Positions 1 through 9,195 of a stretch of DNA of 64,000 nucleotides are shown in pieces. Below the pieces are notes generated by a model, which was not told where the DNA came from, made no database searches, and worked only from the letters and a program-made list of their open reading frames with translations. How positions within the stretch are numbered: position 1 is the first letter of the stretch; each line of letters begins with the position of its first letter. The translations under genes were made by a program, and so were the position numbers. Origin of the DNA: Streptomyces cellulosae (lineage in GTDB: Bacteria; Actinomycetota; Actinomycetes; Streptomycetales; Streptomycetaceae); NCBI RefSeq assembly GCF_000721105.1, contig NZ_JOEV01000023.1, positions 1-64,000 on the forward strand. Reading direction: 5' to 3'.

Positions 1-107
1 ACGTGGAACTTTCCGTTGGCCCAGTTCTTCACGTCCGGCGAAGCCCACTCGGACTGCCAGTCCGGCGGCGTGAAGTTCATGAACCAACCCAGGTGGAACT
101 TCGTCAT
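1..107 (-). CDS. LLM-class flavin-dependent monooxygenase, N-terminus only (runs off the window)
   Basis: ATG at 107-105 opens a frame that begins MTKFHLGWFMNFTPPDWQ and continues past position 1, so only about 35 residues are visible. The FHLGWFMN start matches the NtaA/SnaA/DszA branch of luciferase-like FMN-dependent monooxygenases and is nearly the same as the N-terminus of the complete paralogue at 7136-8461. These enzymes oxidise organic substrates with FMNH2 supplied by a separate reductase. It lies downstream of the ABC ATPase gene on the same strand and is probably the last visible member of that gene set. The substrate cannot be inferred. Confidence 0.75.
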   Translation of the reverse strand, partial: MTKFHLGWFMNFTPPDWQSEWASPDVKNWANGKFH

Positions 108-310
108 GTGCGTCTGCCTGCCTCTCCTGCTGCCTCCGCTGCCGCGAACGAGATCGCCGGGCCGCTCGGCACCGCTCCCTCGCGTGCCTCGGTTCTTGCT
201 GACCCCATGACATCCCCCGTCGGTGTCACGACGAATGCGCCGCCATAGCACCCGCATTGCGCCGCCGTGTCCGTGGATCGCCCCTGGTCGGCGGGGTGAT
301 CCACGCCCAG

Positions 311-2293
311 TCACCCCTCCTTCGCGGGGAGCCTGGAGAGATGACACGAGGCCTCCCGGCCACCGGTGCCGCTGATGGAGTAGAGGAACGGCGCCTCGGT
401 CGAGCAGCGGTCGATCCGTTCGCGGCAGCGCGGGTGGAACGAGCAACCCGACGGCACTGAGAGCGGACTCGCCGGCTCGCCCGGCAGGCGCACGGGGGCT
501 GCCCCAGGGGTGGGAATCGCGGCGAGCAGGGCTTTGGTGTACGGATGCTTGGGCGAGGTGATGACCTCCTCGGTCGGCCCCAGCTCGACGATCTGCCCGA
601 GGTACATCACCGCGGTGCGGTCGGAGATGAAGCGCGCGGCGGCCAGATCATGGGTGACGAACATGACGGCCATTCCGAGCTCGCGCCGCAGATCCTGAAG
701 CAGGTTGAGCACGGACGCGGCCAGGGACGCGTCCAGAGCGGAGGTGGGCTCGTCGCACAGCAGCAGCTTCGGAGGGACGATGACGGCCCTGGCGAACGCG
801 ACCCGCTGGCGCTGACCTCCCGAAAGCATGCCCGCCTTGATGCCCGCCACGTCCGGGGGAAGCCCCACCTGAAGCAGTGCCCGGTCGACCAGCTCCCGGC
901 GGTCCGCCCTGCCTTTCTCCTTGAGCAGCCGCTCGCCGACGATCTCGCCGACGGTCAACCAGGGCGTGAGCGAGGCACCGGCGTCCTGGAACACCATTTG
1001 GGGCCGGCCGCCGAGCCGCTCGACGGTCCCGCCGTCGGGCGCCATCAGCCCGGCGACGACCCGGAGCAGCGTCGACTTCCCCGATCCGGACTCGCCCACC
1101 ACGGCCATCGACTCACCGGGAGCGATGTCGAGGATCACGTTGCGCAGCGCGTGCAGCTGGTCCTTCTGCAGCAGCCCGCGCCTGACCGTGAACTGCTTGT
1201 TGACGCCGTTGATCCGTAGCGCGGGAGCGCCGTCGTCGACCTCGGCCATGGGCCGGAACGACGGCGAGGCGGCGCGTACCGCCTCTTGGGTCGTCGCTCC
1301 GGGCACGATGCAAGCCGCCACACCGGAGTGCGTGGACGCCGGGGTCGGCACCGGCAGTGTTTCGGCGCAGTCAAGGATCGCCGCCGAGCACCGAGGCGCG
1401 AAGGCGCAACCGCTCGGATGGGCCCGCGGGTCCGGCGGTTCACCCGCGAGCGCCGGGATCTGCCGGCCCGTTGGCAGACTGAGATCCAGCCGGGCGTTCA
1501 GCAGGCCCACCGTGTAAGGGTGTGACGGTGCTCGCAGGACCTCGTCCGTCTTCCCGATCTCGGCCACCCGGCCGCCGTACATGACCGCGATCCGGTCGGC
1601 CACCTGGGAGGCCACGCCGATGTCGTGAGTCACCAGGACGAAGGATGTGCCGAGCTTGTCGCAGAGGTCACGGATGAGTGCGAGGACCTGAGCCTGCACC
1701 GTCACGTCGAGCGCCGTGGTGGGCTCGTCGGCTATCACCAGGTCAGGCTTGCCGGCGACCGCCATGGCGATCATCACGCGCTGCCTGAGCCCGCCTGAGA
1801 GCTCATGGGGGAACGCTTTCATCCGCCGTTGTGGATCCGGGACGCCCACGAGGTCCAGCAGCCGCAGCGCCTCTTCCTCCGACCCGGCCGCCTCCACCAC
1901 CTGGCGACCGATGCGCATCGTGGGGTTGAGCGAGGTCATGGGGTCCTGGAACACCGCACCGAGGTGCAGCTTGCGTACGCGGCGCCGCTCCCCTTCCGAC
2001 GCCGACACCATGTCGACGCCGCACACCTCGGCCTTTCCGGTGATCAGGGGCATCGGGTCGCCGGCGAGCAGCCCGAGCAGGGCCAGAGTCATCACGCTCT
2101 TGCCCGAGCCGGACTCACCGACGACGGCGAGGATCTCGCCGGGGTGGATGTCGAGGGTGACGCCTCGCAGGGAGTGAACGGGAACTCCTCGTCGCTTGAA
2201 GGTGACCGTGAGGTCCTCCACCCGAGCGCGGGACGTGGTCGGTGGTTCGGCGATTGCGGCGGCGCTGCTCCCGTGAGTGCTGGTACTGGTCAT
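311..2293 (-). CDS. Dipeptide/oligopeptide-type ABC transporter, two fused ATPase domains
   Basis: A 660-residue cytoplasmic protein with two complete ABC ATPase modules in tandem. Module 1 has Walker A GESGSGKS (about 59-66), signature LSGGLRQR (165-172), Walker B LVIADEP and switch VTHD. Module 2 has Walker A GESGSGKS (400-407), LSGGQRQR (490-497) and LLLCDEP. Each ends with the oligopeptide-permease C-terminal cysteine motif (SGCAFAPRC and SGCSFHPRC). This fused DppD-DppF arrangement energises import of peptides or other small solutes. I start it at the ATG at 2293, preceded by GAGGAGGG; the frame stays open further upstream, but that stretch reads as repeats. The binding protein is upstream on the same strand; no permease gene is visible between them. 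Confidence 0.9.
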   Translation of the reverse strand: MTSTSTHGSSAAAIAEPPTTSRARVEDLTVTFKRRGVPVHSLRGVTLDIHPGEILAVVGESGSGKSVMTLALLGLLAGDPMPLITGKAEVCGVDMVSASEGERRRVRKLHLGAVFQDPMTSLNPTMRIGRQVVEAAGSEEEALRLLDLVGVPDPQRRMKAFPHELSGGLRQRVMIAMAVAGKPDLVIADEPTTALDVTVQAQVLALIRDLCDKLGTSFVLVTHDIGVASQVADRIAVMYGGRVAEIGKTDEVLRAPSHPYTVGLLNARLDLSLPTGRQIPALAGEPPDPRAHPSGCAFAPRCSAAILDCAETLPVPTPASTHSGVAACIVPGATTQEAVRAASPSFRPMAEVDDGAPALRINGVNKQFTVRRGLLQKDQLHALRNVILDIAPGESMAVVGESGSGKSTLLRVVAGLMAPDGGTVERLGGRPQMVFQDAGASLTPWLTVGEIVGERLLKEKGRADRRELVDRALLQVGLPPDVAGIKAGMLSGGQRQRVAFARAVIVPPKLLLCDEPTSALDASLAASVLNLLQDLRRELGMAVMFVTHDLAAARFISDRTAVMYLGQIVELGPTEEVITSPKHPYTKALLAAIPTPGAAPVRLPGEPASPLSVPSGCSFHPRCRERIDRCSTEAPFLYSISGTGGREASCHLSRLPAKEG

Positions 2294-2307
2294 GATTCGT
2301 GCCCTCC

Positions 2308-2600
2308 TCAACGTGTTGGCGTGCAGGTGCAGGTGCAGGTGCAGGTGAGCTGGGAGCTCCGCTCCAGCCCCCAGCCACTTGTGCGGGACAAGGTCGTCAG
2401 GTCGGGGCGGAACGGGATCCGCAGCTCTTCGTCGAGCAGGATCCGCTCGGTCTCCTCGGGCGTGGGCCCGCCTGTCCGGCGGCCGGACGACCAGGCCCGT
2501 GGCGCTCCCGCCGCGGGGCCGTGCGACGTGTCCGCGCCCAGGCCCGGGTACACCTGCTGGGCAGATGCGCGACAGTCTCGGGCGTGTACCGTCCCTGGTC
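2308..2600 (-). pseudogene. Unidentified coding-like remnant between binding protein and ABC ATPase genes
   Basis: The minus strand reads with strong GC third positions through TPEETERILLDEELRIPF, and with a one-base correction near 2565 joins upstream RYTPETVAHL to QQVYPGLGAD. This looks like the tail of a lost gene rather than a spacer. I do not recognise the family. It sits exactly where two permease genes would be expected in a peptide-transporter operon, but it has no hydrophobic segments, so it is not a permease remnant. Low confidence. Confidence 0.3.
2321..2346. repeat. Hexanucleotide tandem repeat (GCAGGT), about 4.3 copies
   Basis: Four perfect GCAGGT units (2323-2346) preceded by GT. 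The array ends about 28 bp upstream of the start codon of the ABC ATPase gene and about 15 bp upstream of its ribosome site, so copy-number change would alter the untranslated leader. Confidence 0.85.
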
Positions 2601-2650
2601 GGATCGCACCCTCCGAGCGCCCCTCTGCCGGCCAGCACGCCGCCACCGGG

Positions 2651-4279
2651 TCACACCCGTTTGATCTTCGCGGAGTCGAAGATGTAGGGAAGGTACGAAT
2701 CGAGCTCGACACCGCCGATGTCGGAATGGGTGACGAAGTTCTGCGGGATACGGCACAACGGGACCCACAGGGCCTCGTCTGCGATGATTTTGGTGATCCG
2801 CAGATAGACCTCGTTGGTCTTGTCCTCGGTGCCCTTGGTGATCGCCTCGTCCATGAGCTTGTCCACCTCGGCATTGCCGTACTGGAATGCGTTCAGGGGC
2901 TTCGCGCCCGTGCGCAGGAAGATCCGCAGCGCGGTGTCCAGGTGCAGCGCGTCACCTCCCATCGTCGCCAGGAGCAAGTCGGGCCGCTTGTCAGCCGGCT
3001 GGTTGCACAGGTCGAACCATTCCGCCGAGGGCATCGCCCGGATGCTGATCTCCAGCCCGGTCGGGGCGAGTTGGGTCTGGATCAGCTCGGCCATCTGCTG
3101 GGCCGGTGCGCCGTTGGACGACACCCAGGCGAAGTCGACCTTCTTGTTCGACAACGAGGCGATCTTCTCGGTCAGCCCGCTCAGGTCGACCTTCGGATTG
3201 AAGGGCGCGAGCCCATCGGGGAACATGTCCTCCGGCCAGAAGTTGTGCTGGACCGTGGTGAGCCCCTTGAAGGACGTCGCGACGGCCGCGGCGCGGTCGA
3301 TGGCGGTCATCATCGCCTGTCGCAGGGCCTTGTCCTTGAACATGCCGGCGTCGGGGTTCATGTAGAGCGCCATCATCGACGCGCCGGTGGTCGTGGTGAC
3401 CGAGAACTTCTTGTTCTTCCGGTAGTCGAGCACGTCCGCGATGGCGAACCCGTGGCTGACCAGGGTGAACGCACCCTGGTCCAACTGGAGTTTCTGGGTC
3501 GCGATCTCGGGCGTGATCTGGATTCGGATCGACTTGAAGTAAGGCTGCTTGCCCCAGTAGCCGTCGAATCTCTCCAGGACGTAGTGGCTTCCCGGCACGA
3601 ACTCCTTCATGACGTAGGGGCCGGTGCCCGCGTCGTGGGTCTTCAGCCACTTCTGCGCGAGGTCGCCGCCCACCTCCTGCTTGGCGACCGCCGTCGGGCT
3701 GGTCACCAGCATCTTCCACGGGCAGGCTGCGTAGTGGAGAAAGGCGTTGTTGGGCTCCTTGAGCTTGACGACGAGGGTTGTCGCGTCCTTCGCCTCGGCC
3801 TTCTCGATCCCTTCCACCATGTAGGCCGGTCCCTGCTTGACCCCGGCCCGTCGCTTGAAGCTCTTCACCCACGCCTCGGAGTCGGCGGGTGTCCCGTCGT
3901 GGAACTTGACGTCCGGCTTCAGCGTGAAGGTGTAGGTCAGCTGGTCCTTGGACACCGTCCAGGAGTCCGCCAGCTGCGGGATTATCTCGGCGGTACCGGA
4001 CTTGTAGGTGACGAGGCCGTCGTAGCACGCCTGCATGACCTGGACGCCCTCGCCTTCGTACATGATGTCCGGGTCGGGGACCTGCATGTCCTGCAGGAAC
4101 GGCATGCGCAGGGTGAGGTTGCCGGCGCCGTCCTCCTCGGTGGCTCCATCGCCACACGCCTCGAGCAGGCTCAGCAGGCTGACGCCGCCGAGCGTGATGC
4201 CGGCTGCTTTGAGCAGGCTGCGACGGCTCAGCTGGGTGCGCGGCTCCGGCCTGCGCTGGGTTTTGATCTCGGTGGGCAA
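2651..4279 (-). CDS. Extracellular solute-binding lipoprotein, peptide/nickel type (SBP_bac_5)
   Basis: A 542-residue binding lipoprotein. The start is TTG at 4279-4277, preceded by GTAGGAGGCG. The signal peptide has a twin-arginine motif (SRRSLLK, 18-24), a hydrophobic core and a lipobox LLEAC with Cys42, so it is probably exported by Tat and lipid-anchored. The mature part has the family 5 pattern: an early YDGLVTYKSG, YTFTLKPDVKFHDGTPADS, and a long two-lobe body. It should capture a peptide or another small organic molecule for the double ATPase downstream. About 290 bp separate it from the upstream MFS gene, including a noticeably AT-richer stretch (about 4400-4450), so it may have its own promoter. 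Ligand unknown; given the neighbouring monooxygenases it need not be a peptide. Confidence 0.9.
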   Translation of the reverse strand: MPTEIKTQRRPEPRTQLSRRSLLKAAGITLGGVSLLSLLEACGDGATEEDGAGNLTLRMPFLQDMQVPDPDIMYEGEGVQVMQACYDGLVTYKSGTAEIIPQLADSWTVSKDQLTYTFTLKPDVKFHDGTPADSEAWVKSFKRRAGVKQGPAYMVEGIEKAEAKDATTLVVKLKEPNNAFLHYAACPWKMLVTSPTAVAKQEVGGDLAQKWLKTHDAGTGPYVMKEFVPGSHYVLERFDGYWGKQPYFKSIRIQITPEIATQKLQLDQGAFTLVSHGFAIADVLDYRKNKKFSVTTTTGASMMALYMNPDAGMFKDKALRQAMMTAIDRAAAVATSFKGLTTVQHNFWPEDMFPDGLAPFNPKVDLSGLTEKIASLSNKKVDFAWVSSNGAPAQQMAELIQTQLAPTGLEISIRAMPSAEWFDLCNQPADKRPDLLLATMGGDALHLDTALRIFLRTGAKPLNAFQYGNAEVDKLMDEAITKGTEDKTNEVYLRITKIIADEALWVPLCRIPQNFVTHSDIGGVELDSYLPYIFDSAKIKRV

Positions 4280-4570
4280 GGACGCCTCCTACGGCGGATC
4301 TCACAGAGCCACTGGGACAGTGCGGTGAGGAAGGAGTCGAGGCGTTCGGCTCGTCTCCACGCTGGTTGACCAGATCAAAGCGGCGGTGTGTGACACCGCA
4401 GCGTCATCACCGTGGCTTTACTATTGCGCCTGGTTCTCCACACATAAGGGCTTTGTAACGAAGGCTCCGATGCGAGGAGGACGCCCGGAAAAGTCAAGAT
4501 CGTGAATGTCGCAACGGGGCTCGCGTACGCCCTGTGTGCCCACGGGCAGCCGCCGCGGCCGGAGGGGTGT

Positions 4571-5863
4571 TCAGGCCCCGGAAGCGGGTCGGAGAGCGGT
4601 CTCCGGAGCGGCGGACAGCAGGTCCCGCAGGCGCAGCACGACCGTCAGCACCGCGGCCATCCCGACCAGGGACGACAGCATCAGGGCGTTCCGGGTGCCG
4701 AGCAGCTCGGCACCCGCTCCGATCACCACCATCCCGATCGGCATCGCGCCGATCGCGGTGCTGAGCACCCCGAGAGCGACGCCGCGTTCGGTCGGGTGTG
4801 CCGACTCGATCGCGAGCAGACTCTGCATGGACCCGAACGCGGCCTGGCCCAACCCGGCCACGAACAGCGCGAGGAACGCGAGCTCGAATACGGGTGCGAT
4901 GGAAAAGCAGAACAAGCCGAGCAGGGCGATCATCGAGCCGACCGCGAAGACCAGCCCGCGCCGGTGCAAGGGCCAGGCACTCAGGACGGTTCCGCACAGG
5001 ATCTGACCGCACCCCGAAGCGGCGCCGAGGGCGCCGGCGAGCACGGCGTCGTGGGAGAACTCACCGGCCACGAGAGGTACCAGCGGGATGTAGCCGAACA
5101 TGAACAGGTTCATGGCCACGGTCACGCCCAGAGTGGCCATCAGGCGTCTGCTGCGCCGGGCGAACCTGATGCTGGCGGCGGCCTGCGCGGCGATCGACAC
5201 GCGTGCGGCGGGGGCGTGCGGGGTGGCGTGGCGAGGCCGGGGGACCAGCCACAGCAAGGAAGCCGAGACACAGAGCAGTACGCCCATGCCGGCGAACCCC
5301 GCCCCCATGCCGACGTGGTCGATGAGCGCTCCACCGGCGAGCGTGCCGAACATGGCCGAACCCGCCTGGGCGGTGGCCTCGATCGTCATCGCCTGACCGG
5401 CGAAACGCGGACCGACGGTCTCGTAGATGAGGGGACGCTGTGCGGTCATGTTCACCAGGCCGCCGATGCCCAGCGCGAACATGAAGGGGAGGGTCATCCA
5501 GATCTCGACCCGTCCGGACTGGACGAGACCGAACATCGCGAACTGGACCGGGATGAGTACCAGTTGGACGCAACGGACGAGCTTGCGCCGGTCCAGCCGG
5601 TCGCTGATCACCCCGGCCACGAAGCCGCCGACGAGCATCGGCGCGAAGACGAGCGCGCCGACAAGCTGGTTGAGGATGGGCGAACCGGACATCTGGGTCA
5701 GCAGGTAACTCGTGGTGAACAGGCCCCCCCACCGCGTGGTGTGCCAGACGACGGAGCTGACACAGAGGTAGCGGTAGCCGGGGACCTGGAACAGCGCCCG
5801 CAGCGCGTTCGACGGCGCGGGGCCGGCCCGGCGCGGAGTGGATCGTGCCTCGTCGGTGGTCAT
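4571..5863 (-). CDS. MFS transporter
   Basis: A 430-residue membrane protein with about 12 hydrophobic segments, starting at the ATG at 5863 (MTTDEARSTP). That ATG overlaps the TGA of the preceding MFS gene as ATGA, so translation is probably coupled. The loop GVISDRLDRRKLVR after segment 2 matches the MFS signature G-x-x-x-D-R-x-x-R-R. The N-terminal half resembles drug/metabolite exporters of the DHA1 or enterobactin-exporter (EntS) type. Direction and substrate are unknown. It belongs to the run of minus-strand genes that begins with the LLM monooxygenase. Confidence 0.85.
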   Translation of the reverse strand: MTTDEARSTPRRAGPAPSNALRALFQVPGYRYLCVSSVVWHTTRWGGLFTTSYLLTQMSGSPILNQLVGALVFAPMLVGGFVAGVISDRLDRRKLVRCVQLVLIPVQFAMFGLVQSGRVEIWMTLPFMFALGIGGLVNMTAQRPLIYETVGPRFAGQAMTIEATAQAGSAMFGTLAGGALIDHVGMGAGFAGMGVLLCVSASLLWLVPRPRHATPHAPAARVSIAAQAAASIRFARRSRRLMATLGVTVAMNLFMFGYIPLVPLVAGEFSHDAVLAGALGAASGCGQILCGTVLSAWPLHRRGLVFAVGSMIALLGLFCFSIAPVFELAFLALFVAGLGQAAFGSMQSLLAIESAHPTERGVALGVLSTAIGAMPIGMVVIGAGAELLGTRNALMLSSLVGMAAVLTVVLRLRDLLSAAPETALRPASGA

Positions 5864-7134
5864 CCGGCCCCCACCGCCGCCTGCTCCCGTCGCCGCTGAC
5901 CGGATACCCCGAGCAGGATCAGCAGGCTCAGGCCCGCAGAGCCCAGAGCGAGCGCGGGGAACCCGACCCAGCTGAGCAGGAACCCGCACAGGACCCCGGC
6001 AACTCCGCCGGACACGGCGGTGACGAAGTCCACGGCGCCCTGAACCTGCACCCGGTCACCGGAGGTGACGGTGTCCACCAGAAGCGTCGACGCGCCGATG
6101 AACACGAGCGCCCAGCCGAGCCCCACGGTGAACATCGAGACGAACATCAAGGTGACATTGCCCGCCACCGTCCCGGTACAGCCGGCGAGGGCGAGCACGA
6201 GCGCGCCGTTCCGCATCGTCACCAGCCGCCCGAACCGGTCCGCGAAGCGACCGACGAGCGGACTGAAGGCGAACATGCCGGCCATGTGGGCGGAGACCAC
6301 GAAAGGGATGATCATTTCGTGGTGGTGCGTCTTCATCTCGATCGGTGACATGGCCATCACGCCGACCATCACCGCTTGGGCGACCACCATGGTGAGCAGG
6401 GCCAGCCGGGCCGCGGATGCGGTGGCGATCACCCGCAGTGAGTCGGTGACGCGGACCTGCCGGGCGGCTTCGATCGCGATGTTGCCCTCCGCCCAGACCG
6501 CCAAGGGATCGGGGCGTAGCCGTACGCCCACATTGACCATCGCGCAGACGAAGAAGAACGAGCTCAGGAGCCAGGGGCCGGCGTACTTCTCGAGCCCGAA
6601 CACTGATTGACCGAGTGCCTCGGCCGGTCCGACGAGAGTCGGGCCGAAGATCGCTCCGAAGGTGGCCGCGAACAGGATCCGGCCCATCGCCCTGCTTCGC
6701 TGGTCCGGCTCGGCCAGGTCGGTCGCCGCGTACCGGGCGAGCAGGTTGGTGGCAGAGCCTGCGCCGTACAGCAGGAGGCCGCACAGGAAGACCACGAGGG
6801 ACGAGATCTGCACGCCGGTACAGGCGACAAGGCCTCCCGAGGCGGCGAGTCCGTAGCCCAGCTGCATGCCGACCCGCCGTCCGCGTCGCGCCATGACCCG
6901 GGCGAGCACCTGCGCCATGACTCCCGAGCCCGCGGTGACAGCCGCGGTCGACAGCCCCACCCACGGGGTGGCAGCGCCGACGATTCCCTCGACCACGAAG
7001 CCGCCGATGGTGACAGCCGCGCCGAGCGCACCGGCACCCACAACCTGTCCCAGAGTGAGCACCCGCAAGCTCTTCCGTTGGATTTCCGCGCGCTCGACCG
7101 GGGATCGGGGCACCCCGCAGGACGGCGAGGCCAC
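5860..7134 (-). CDS. MFS transporter with histidine-rich central loop
   Basis: A 424-residue protein with about 12 hydrophobic segments. The start is GTG at 7134-7132, one base after the TGA of the monooxygenase gene, which implies tight coupling. Segment 2 is followed by ARVMARRGRRVG and the second half has GRFADRFGRL, both MFS loop signatures. A KTHHHEM motif lies just before segment 8, inside the protein's central third. This pattern (SPIEM followed by His residues, then SAHMAGMFAFSPLVGR) recurs in a poorly characterised MFS branch, and I cannot assign a substrate. Two consecutive, translationally linked MFS genes suggest two steps of import/export or a heteromeric arrangement; both are inferences. 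Confidence 0.85.
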   Translation of the reverse strand: MASPSCGVPRSPVERAEIQRKSLRVLTLGQVVGAGALGAAVTIGGFVVEGIVGAATPWVGLSTAAVTAGSGVMAQVLARVMARRGRRVGMQLGYGLAASGGLVACTGVQISSLVVFLCGLLLYGAGSATNLLARYAATDLAEPDQRSRAMGRILFAATFGAIFGPTLVGPAEALGQSVFGLEKYAGPWLLSSFFFVCAMVNVGVRLRPDPLAVWAEGNIAIEAARQVRVTDSLRVIATASAARLALLTMVVAQAVMVGVMAMSPIEMKTHHHEMIIPFVVSAHMAGMFAFSPLVGRFADRFGRLVTMRNGALVLALAGCTGTVAGNVTLMFVSMFTVGLGWALVFIGASTLLVDTVTSGDRVQVQGAVDFVTAVSGGVAGVLCGFLLSWVGFPALALGSAGLSLLILLGVSGQRRREQAAVGAG

Positions 7135-7135
7135 C

Positions 7136-8461
7136 TCAGAACTCGAGCAAGTTGTCGCGGAACATCTCGTAGGTGTACGAGGTCCGTGTCAGCCCGCGTT
7201 TCTGGAGCTCGGGTACGAGACCGTCGCAGACCTCGCTGATGGAGCGCCGCGTGAGGACGTCCTGGGTGAGCAGGAAGCCGTCCCCGCCCACCGTGGCCAT
7301 GACATCGCCCATCTGGTCGGCGACCTCAGAGGGCGTTCCCAGCAGCTCGACGCGCTGCCCAGCGCTGGTGGACGACTGCGCGGCGACCTCGCGCAGAGTG
7401 CGGTCCCCGTTGTGGGCGACGAACTGCTGCAGCGAGCTCTGGTGGCCGTTGGTCACCAGCTGGGACGCCAGGTCCTTGACCGGGGTGTCCAGGTCGAAAA
7501 CCGAGAAGTCGATGTCCGTCGCATAGCCCATCCCGGCAAGGCGCGTCACCGGGTTGGCTGCCGCCTCCTCCTGCGCCTGCTGTCGACGGTCCACGGCTGC
7601 CTGATGGGTCTCACCCAGGACCGGCGACACCAGGAAAAGCACCTTGACGGAGTCCGGGTCGCGACCGTGCGCCTCGGCACGGGCACGGACGTCGTCGCGG
7701 TACTCCTTCATCTGTTCGACCGTGGTCGCCGAGGCGATGATCGAGTCTGCGTACTTCGAGGCGAAGGCACGGCCCTTGGGCGATCCGCCCGCCTGGACGA
7801 TGACCGACCTTCCCTGCGGGGAGCGGGCCGAGTTGATGGGTCCCCGCGACTTGTAGAACCTCCCCCGGAAGTCCACCGGGTGGACCTTGGCCGGGTCGGC
7901 GAAGACCCCGTCCTGGTCGACCACCATGGAGCCCGGCTCCCAGGACTCCCAGAGCCTGACGACCAGCTCGGTGAACTCCTCGGCCATGTCGTAGCGGACG
8001 TCGTGATCCGGCTGGGCGTCATGGCCGTAGTTCTGCGCCGCACGGTCCGAGCTCGCGGTGACCATGTTCCACCCGGCCCGGCCACGGGAGACATGGTCCA
8101 TCGTCGAGACGAGCCGTGCGAGCAGGTACGGCGGGTACTCCGTGATCGCCAGCGTCGCGACGATCCCCAGGCGCGAGGTGTTCTGGGTGAGGATCGAGGC
8201 CAGGACCGACGGGTCGAACTTGGGGACCGCGTACGCGTTCTCCAGGTAGAAGTCGTGCTTGCCCTGCCAGGCGTCGGGCACGAACGACGAGTCCTCGAGG
8301 ATGAAGTAGTCGAAGCACGCGCGTTCCAGGGAGCGCGCCATGTCGACGTAGAAGTCCGGGAGCATCCCCTCGGACTTGTGGGTGCCGATCCACTGGTCCC
8401 GCCAGCCGTGCACGCGGTAGCCGTTCATGAACCAACCCAGGTGGAACTTGTCGGCTTGCAA
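7136..8461 (-). CDS. LLM-class flavin-dependent oxidoreductase (NtaA/SnaA/DszA type)
   Basis: A 441-residue FMNH2-dependent monooxygenase. The start is TTG at 8461, preceded by GGGAGG at good spacing. Family features visible: N-terminal FHLGWFMNG, the ERACFDYFILEDSS strand, the NMVTASSDRAAQNYG segment (flavin phosphate region of this branch), and the VIVQAGGSPKGRAFA segment. Relatives oxidise nitrilotriacetate, EDTA, dibenzothiophene sulfone or pristinamycin precursors, always with a partner flavin reductase. Two candidate reductases are encoded divergently at 8710-9692. It heads the minus-strand set with two MFS genes, a binding protein and ABC ATPase. Substrate unknown. Confidence 0.9.
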   Translation of the reverse strand: MQADKFHLGWFMNGYRVHGWRDQWIGTHKSEGMLPDFYVDMARSLERACFDYFILEDSSFVPDAWQGKHDFYLENAYAVPKFDPSVLASILTQNTSRLGIVATLAITEYPPYLLARLVSTMDHVSRGRAGWNMVTASSDRAAQNYGHDAQPDHDVRYDMAEEFTELVVRLWESWEPGSMVVDQDGVFADPAKVHPVDFRGRFYKSRGPINSARSPQGRSVIVQAGGSPKGRAFASKYADSIIASATTVEQMKEYRDDVRARAEAHGRDPDSVKVLFLVSPVLGETHQAAVDRRQQAQEEAAANPVTRLAGMGYATDIDFSVFDLDTPVKDLASQLVTNGHQSSLQQFVAHNGDRTLREVAAQSSTSAGQRVELLGTPSEVADQMGDVMATVGGDGFLLTQDVLTRRSISEVCDGLVPELQKRGLTRTSYTYEMFRDNLLEF

Positions 8462-8709
8462 CCCGGCCTCCCGCTCACTCCGTGCGACGGCGGCACTCCG
8501 GTGCTGCCGCCGATCTTGCTAGGGGAAGCTAGCCAGGTGGCGTGTCACCGGCGGATCACGACCGTTCCGCGGCGATTGCGCCGCTCTGGCGGTCCTGGCG
8601 ACGGGGCGACAGCGGCGCAATGGAAGGTTTACTGCGCGCACCTGACCGGGAAATCCGCCGCTCCTTCACTGACGGGGTCAGCATTCGTCTGATGCTATGG
8701 AGGACTCAT
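8462..8709. promoter_or_regulatory. Divergent promoter region between monooxygenase and reductase genes
   Basis: This 248-bp gap must hold promoters for both directions. It contains short inverted repeats that could bind a regulator: GCTAG (8518-8522) with GCTAGC (8528-8533), GGTG/CACC at 8536-8549, and AGCAT/ATGCT just before the reductase ribosome site. No regulator gene is adjacent. The sites are read by eye only. Confidence 0.45.
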
Positions 8710-9195
8710 ATGACGGTCGTCGTGGTCGGTAACCCCAAGCCGATGTCGCGTACCAGGGCCGCCGCGGAGCTGATCGCTCACGAGCTCAGCGGGAGAGCGC
8801 CCACCGCAGTGATCGATGTGGTCGATCTCGGGGCCGGACTGCTCGGATGGGGTGACCCCAAGGTGGCCGAAGCCAAGGCCACGGTGCTCGGTGCCGACTC
8901 GCTCGTGGTGGCGTCACCTACGTTCAAGGCCACGTACACGGGTCTGCTCAAGCTGTTTCTCGACCAGTTCGGGCAGGGCGAGCTCGGCGGGATCCCGACC
9001 TTCCCCGTCATGCTGGGGGCCGGCCTCCAGCACGCGCTCGCGCCCGAACTGACCCTGCGTCCGGTGCTGGTCGAGATCGGAGCCAGCTGTCCCGCGCCGA
9101 GTTTGTACCTGGTCGACTCGGAGTACGCGACCGCGCCGGAGCTGGCCATCTGGCTCGAGTCGGCCAGGAAGTTCGTCCCGGCGGTGACGCCGTGA
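8710..9195 (+). CDS. NADPH-dependent FMN reductase (flavodoxin-like, SsuE/MsuE type)
   Basis: A 161-residue protein starting at the ATG at 8710 after GGAGG (spacing 6). It begins VVVVGNPKPMSRTRAAAE, the phosphate-binding loop of NADPH:FMN reductases, and carries SLVVASPTFKATYTGLLK, the conserved active-site strand-loop of the SsuE family, followed by KLFLDQFGQGEL. It should reduce FMN with NAD(P)H and pass FMNH2 to the LLM monooxygenases encoded divergently. Its TGA overlaps the GTG start of the next gene (GTGA), so the two reductases are coupled. Confidence 0.9.
   Translation: MTVVVVGNPKPMSRTRAAAELIAHELSGRAPTAVIDVVDLGAGLLGWGDPKVAEAKATVLGADSLVVASPTFKATYTGLLKLFLDQFGQGELGGIPTFPVMLGAGLQHALAPELTLRPVLVEIGASCPAPSLYLVDSEYATAPELAIWLESARKFVPAVTP

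Noticed and set aside
1805..4369. Very long plus-strand open frame (854 codons) opposite the binding protein and ABC ATPase.
   Set aside because: It is the mirror of two clearly recognisable minus-strand genes; high GC keeps opposite frames open. No domain, start signal or family is seen.
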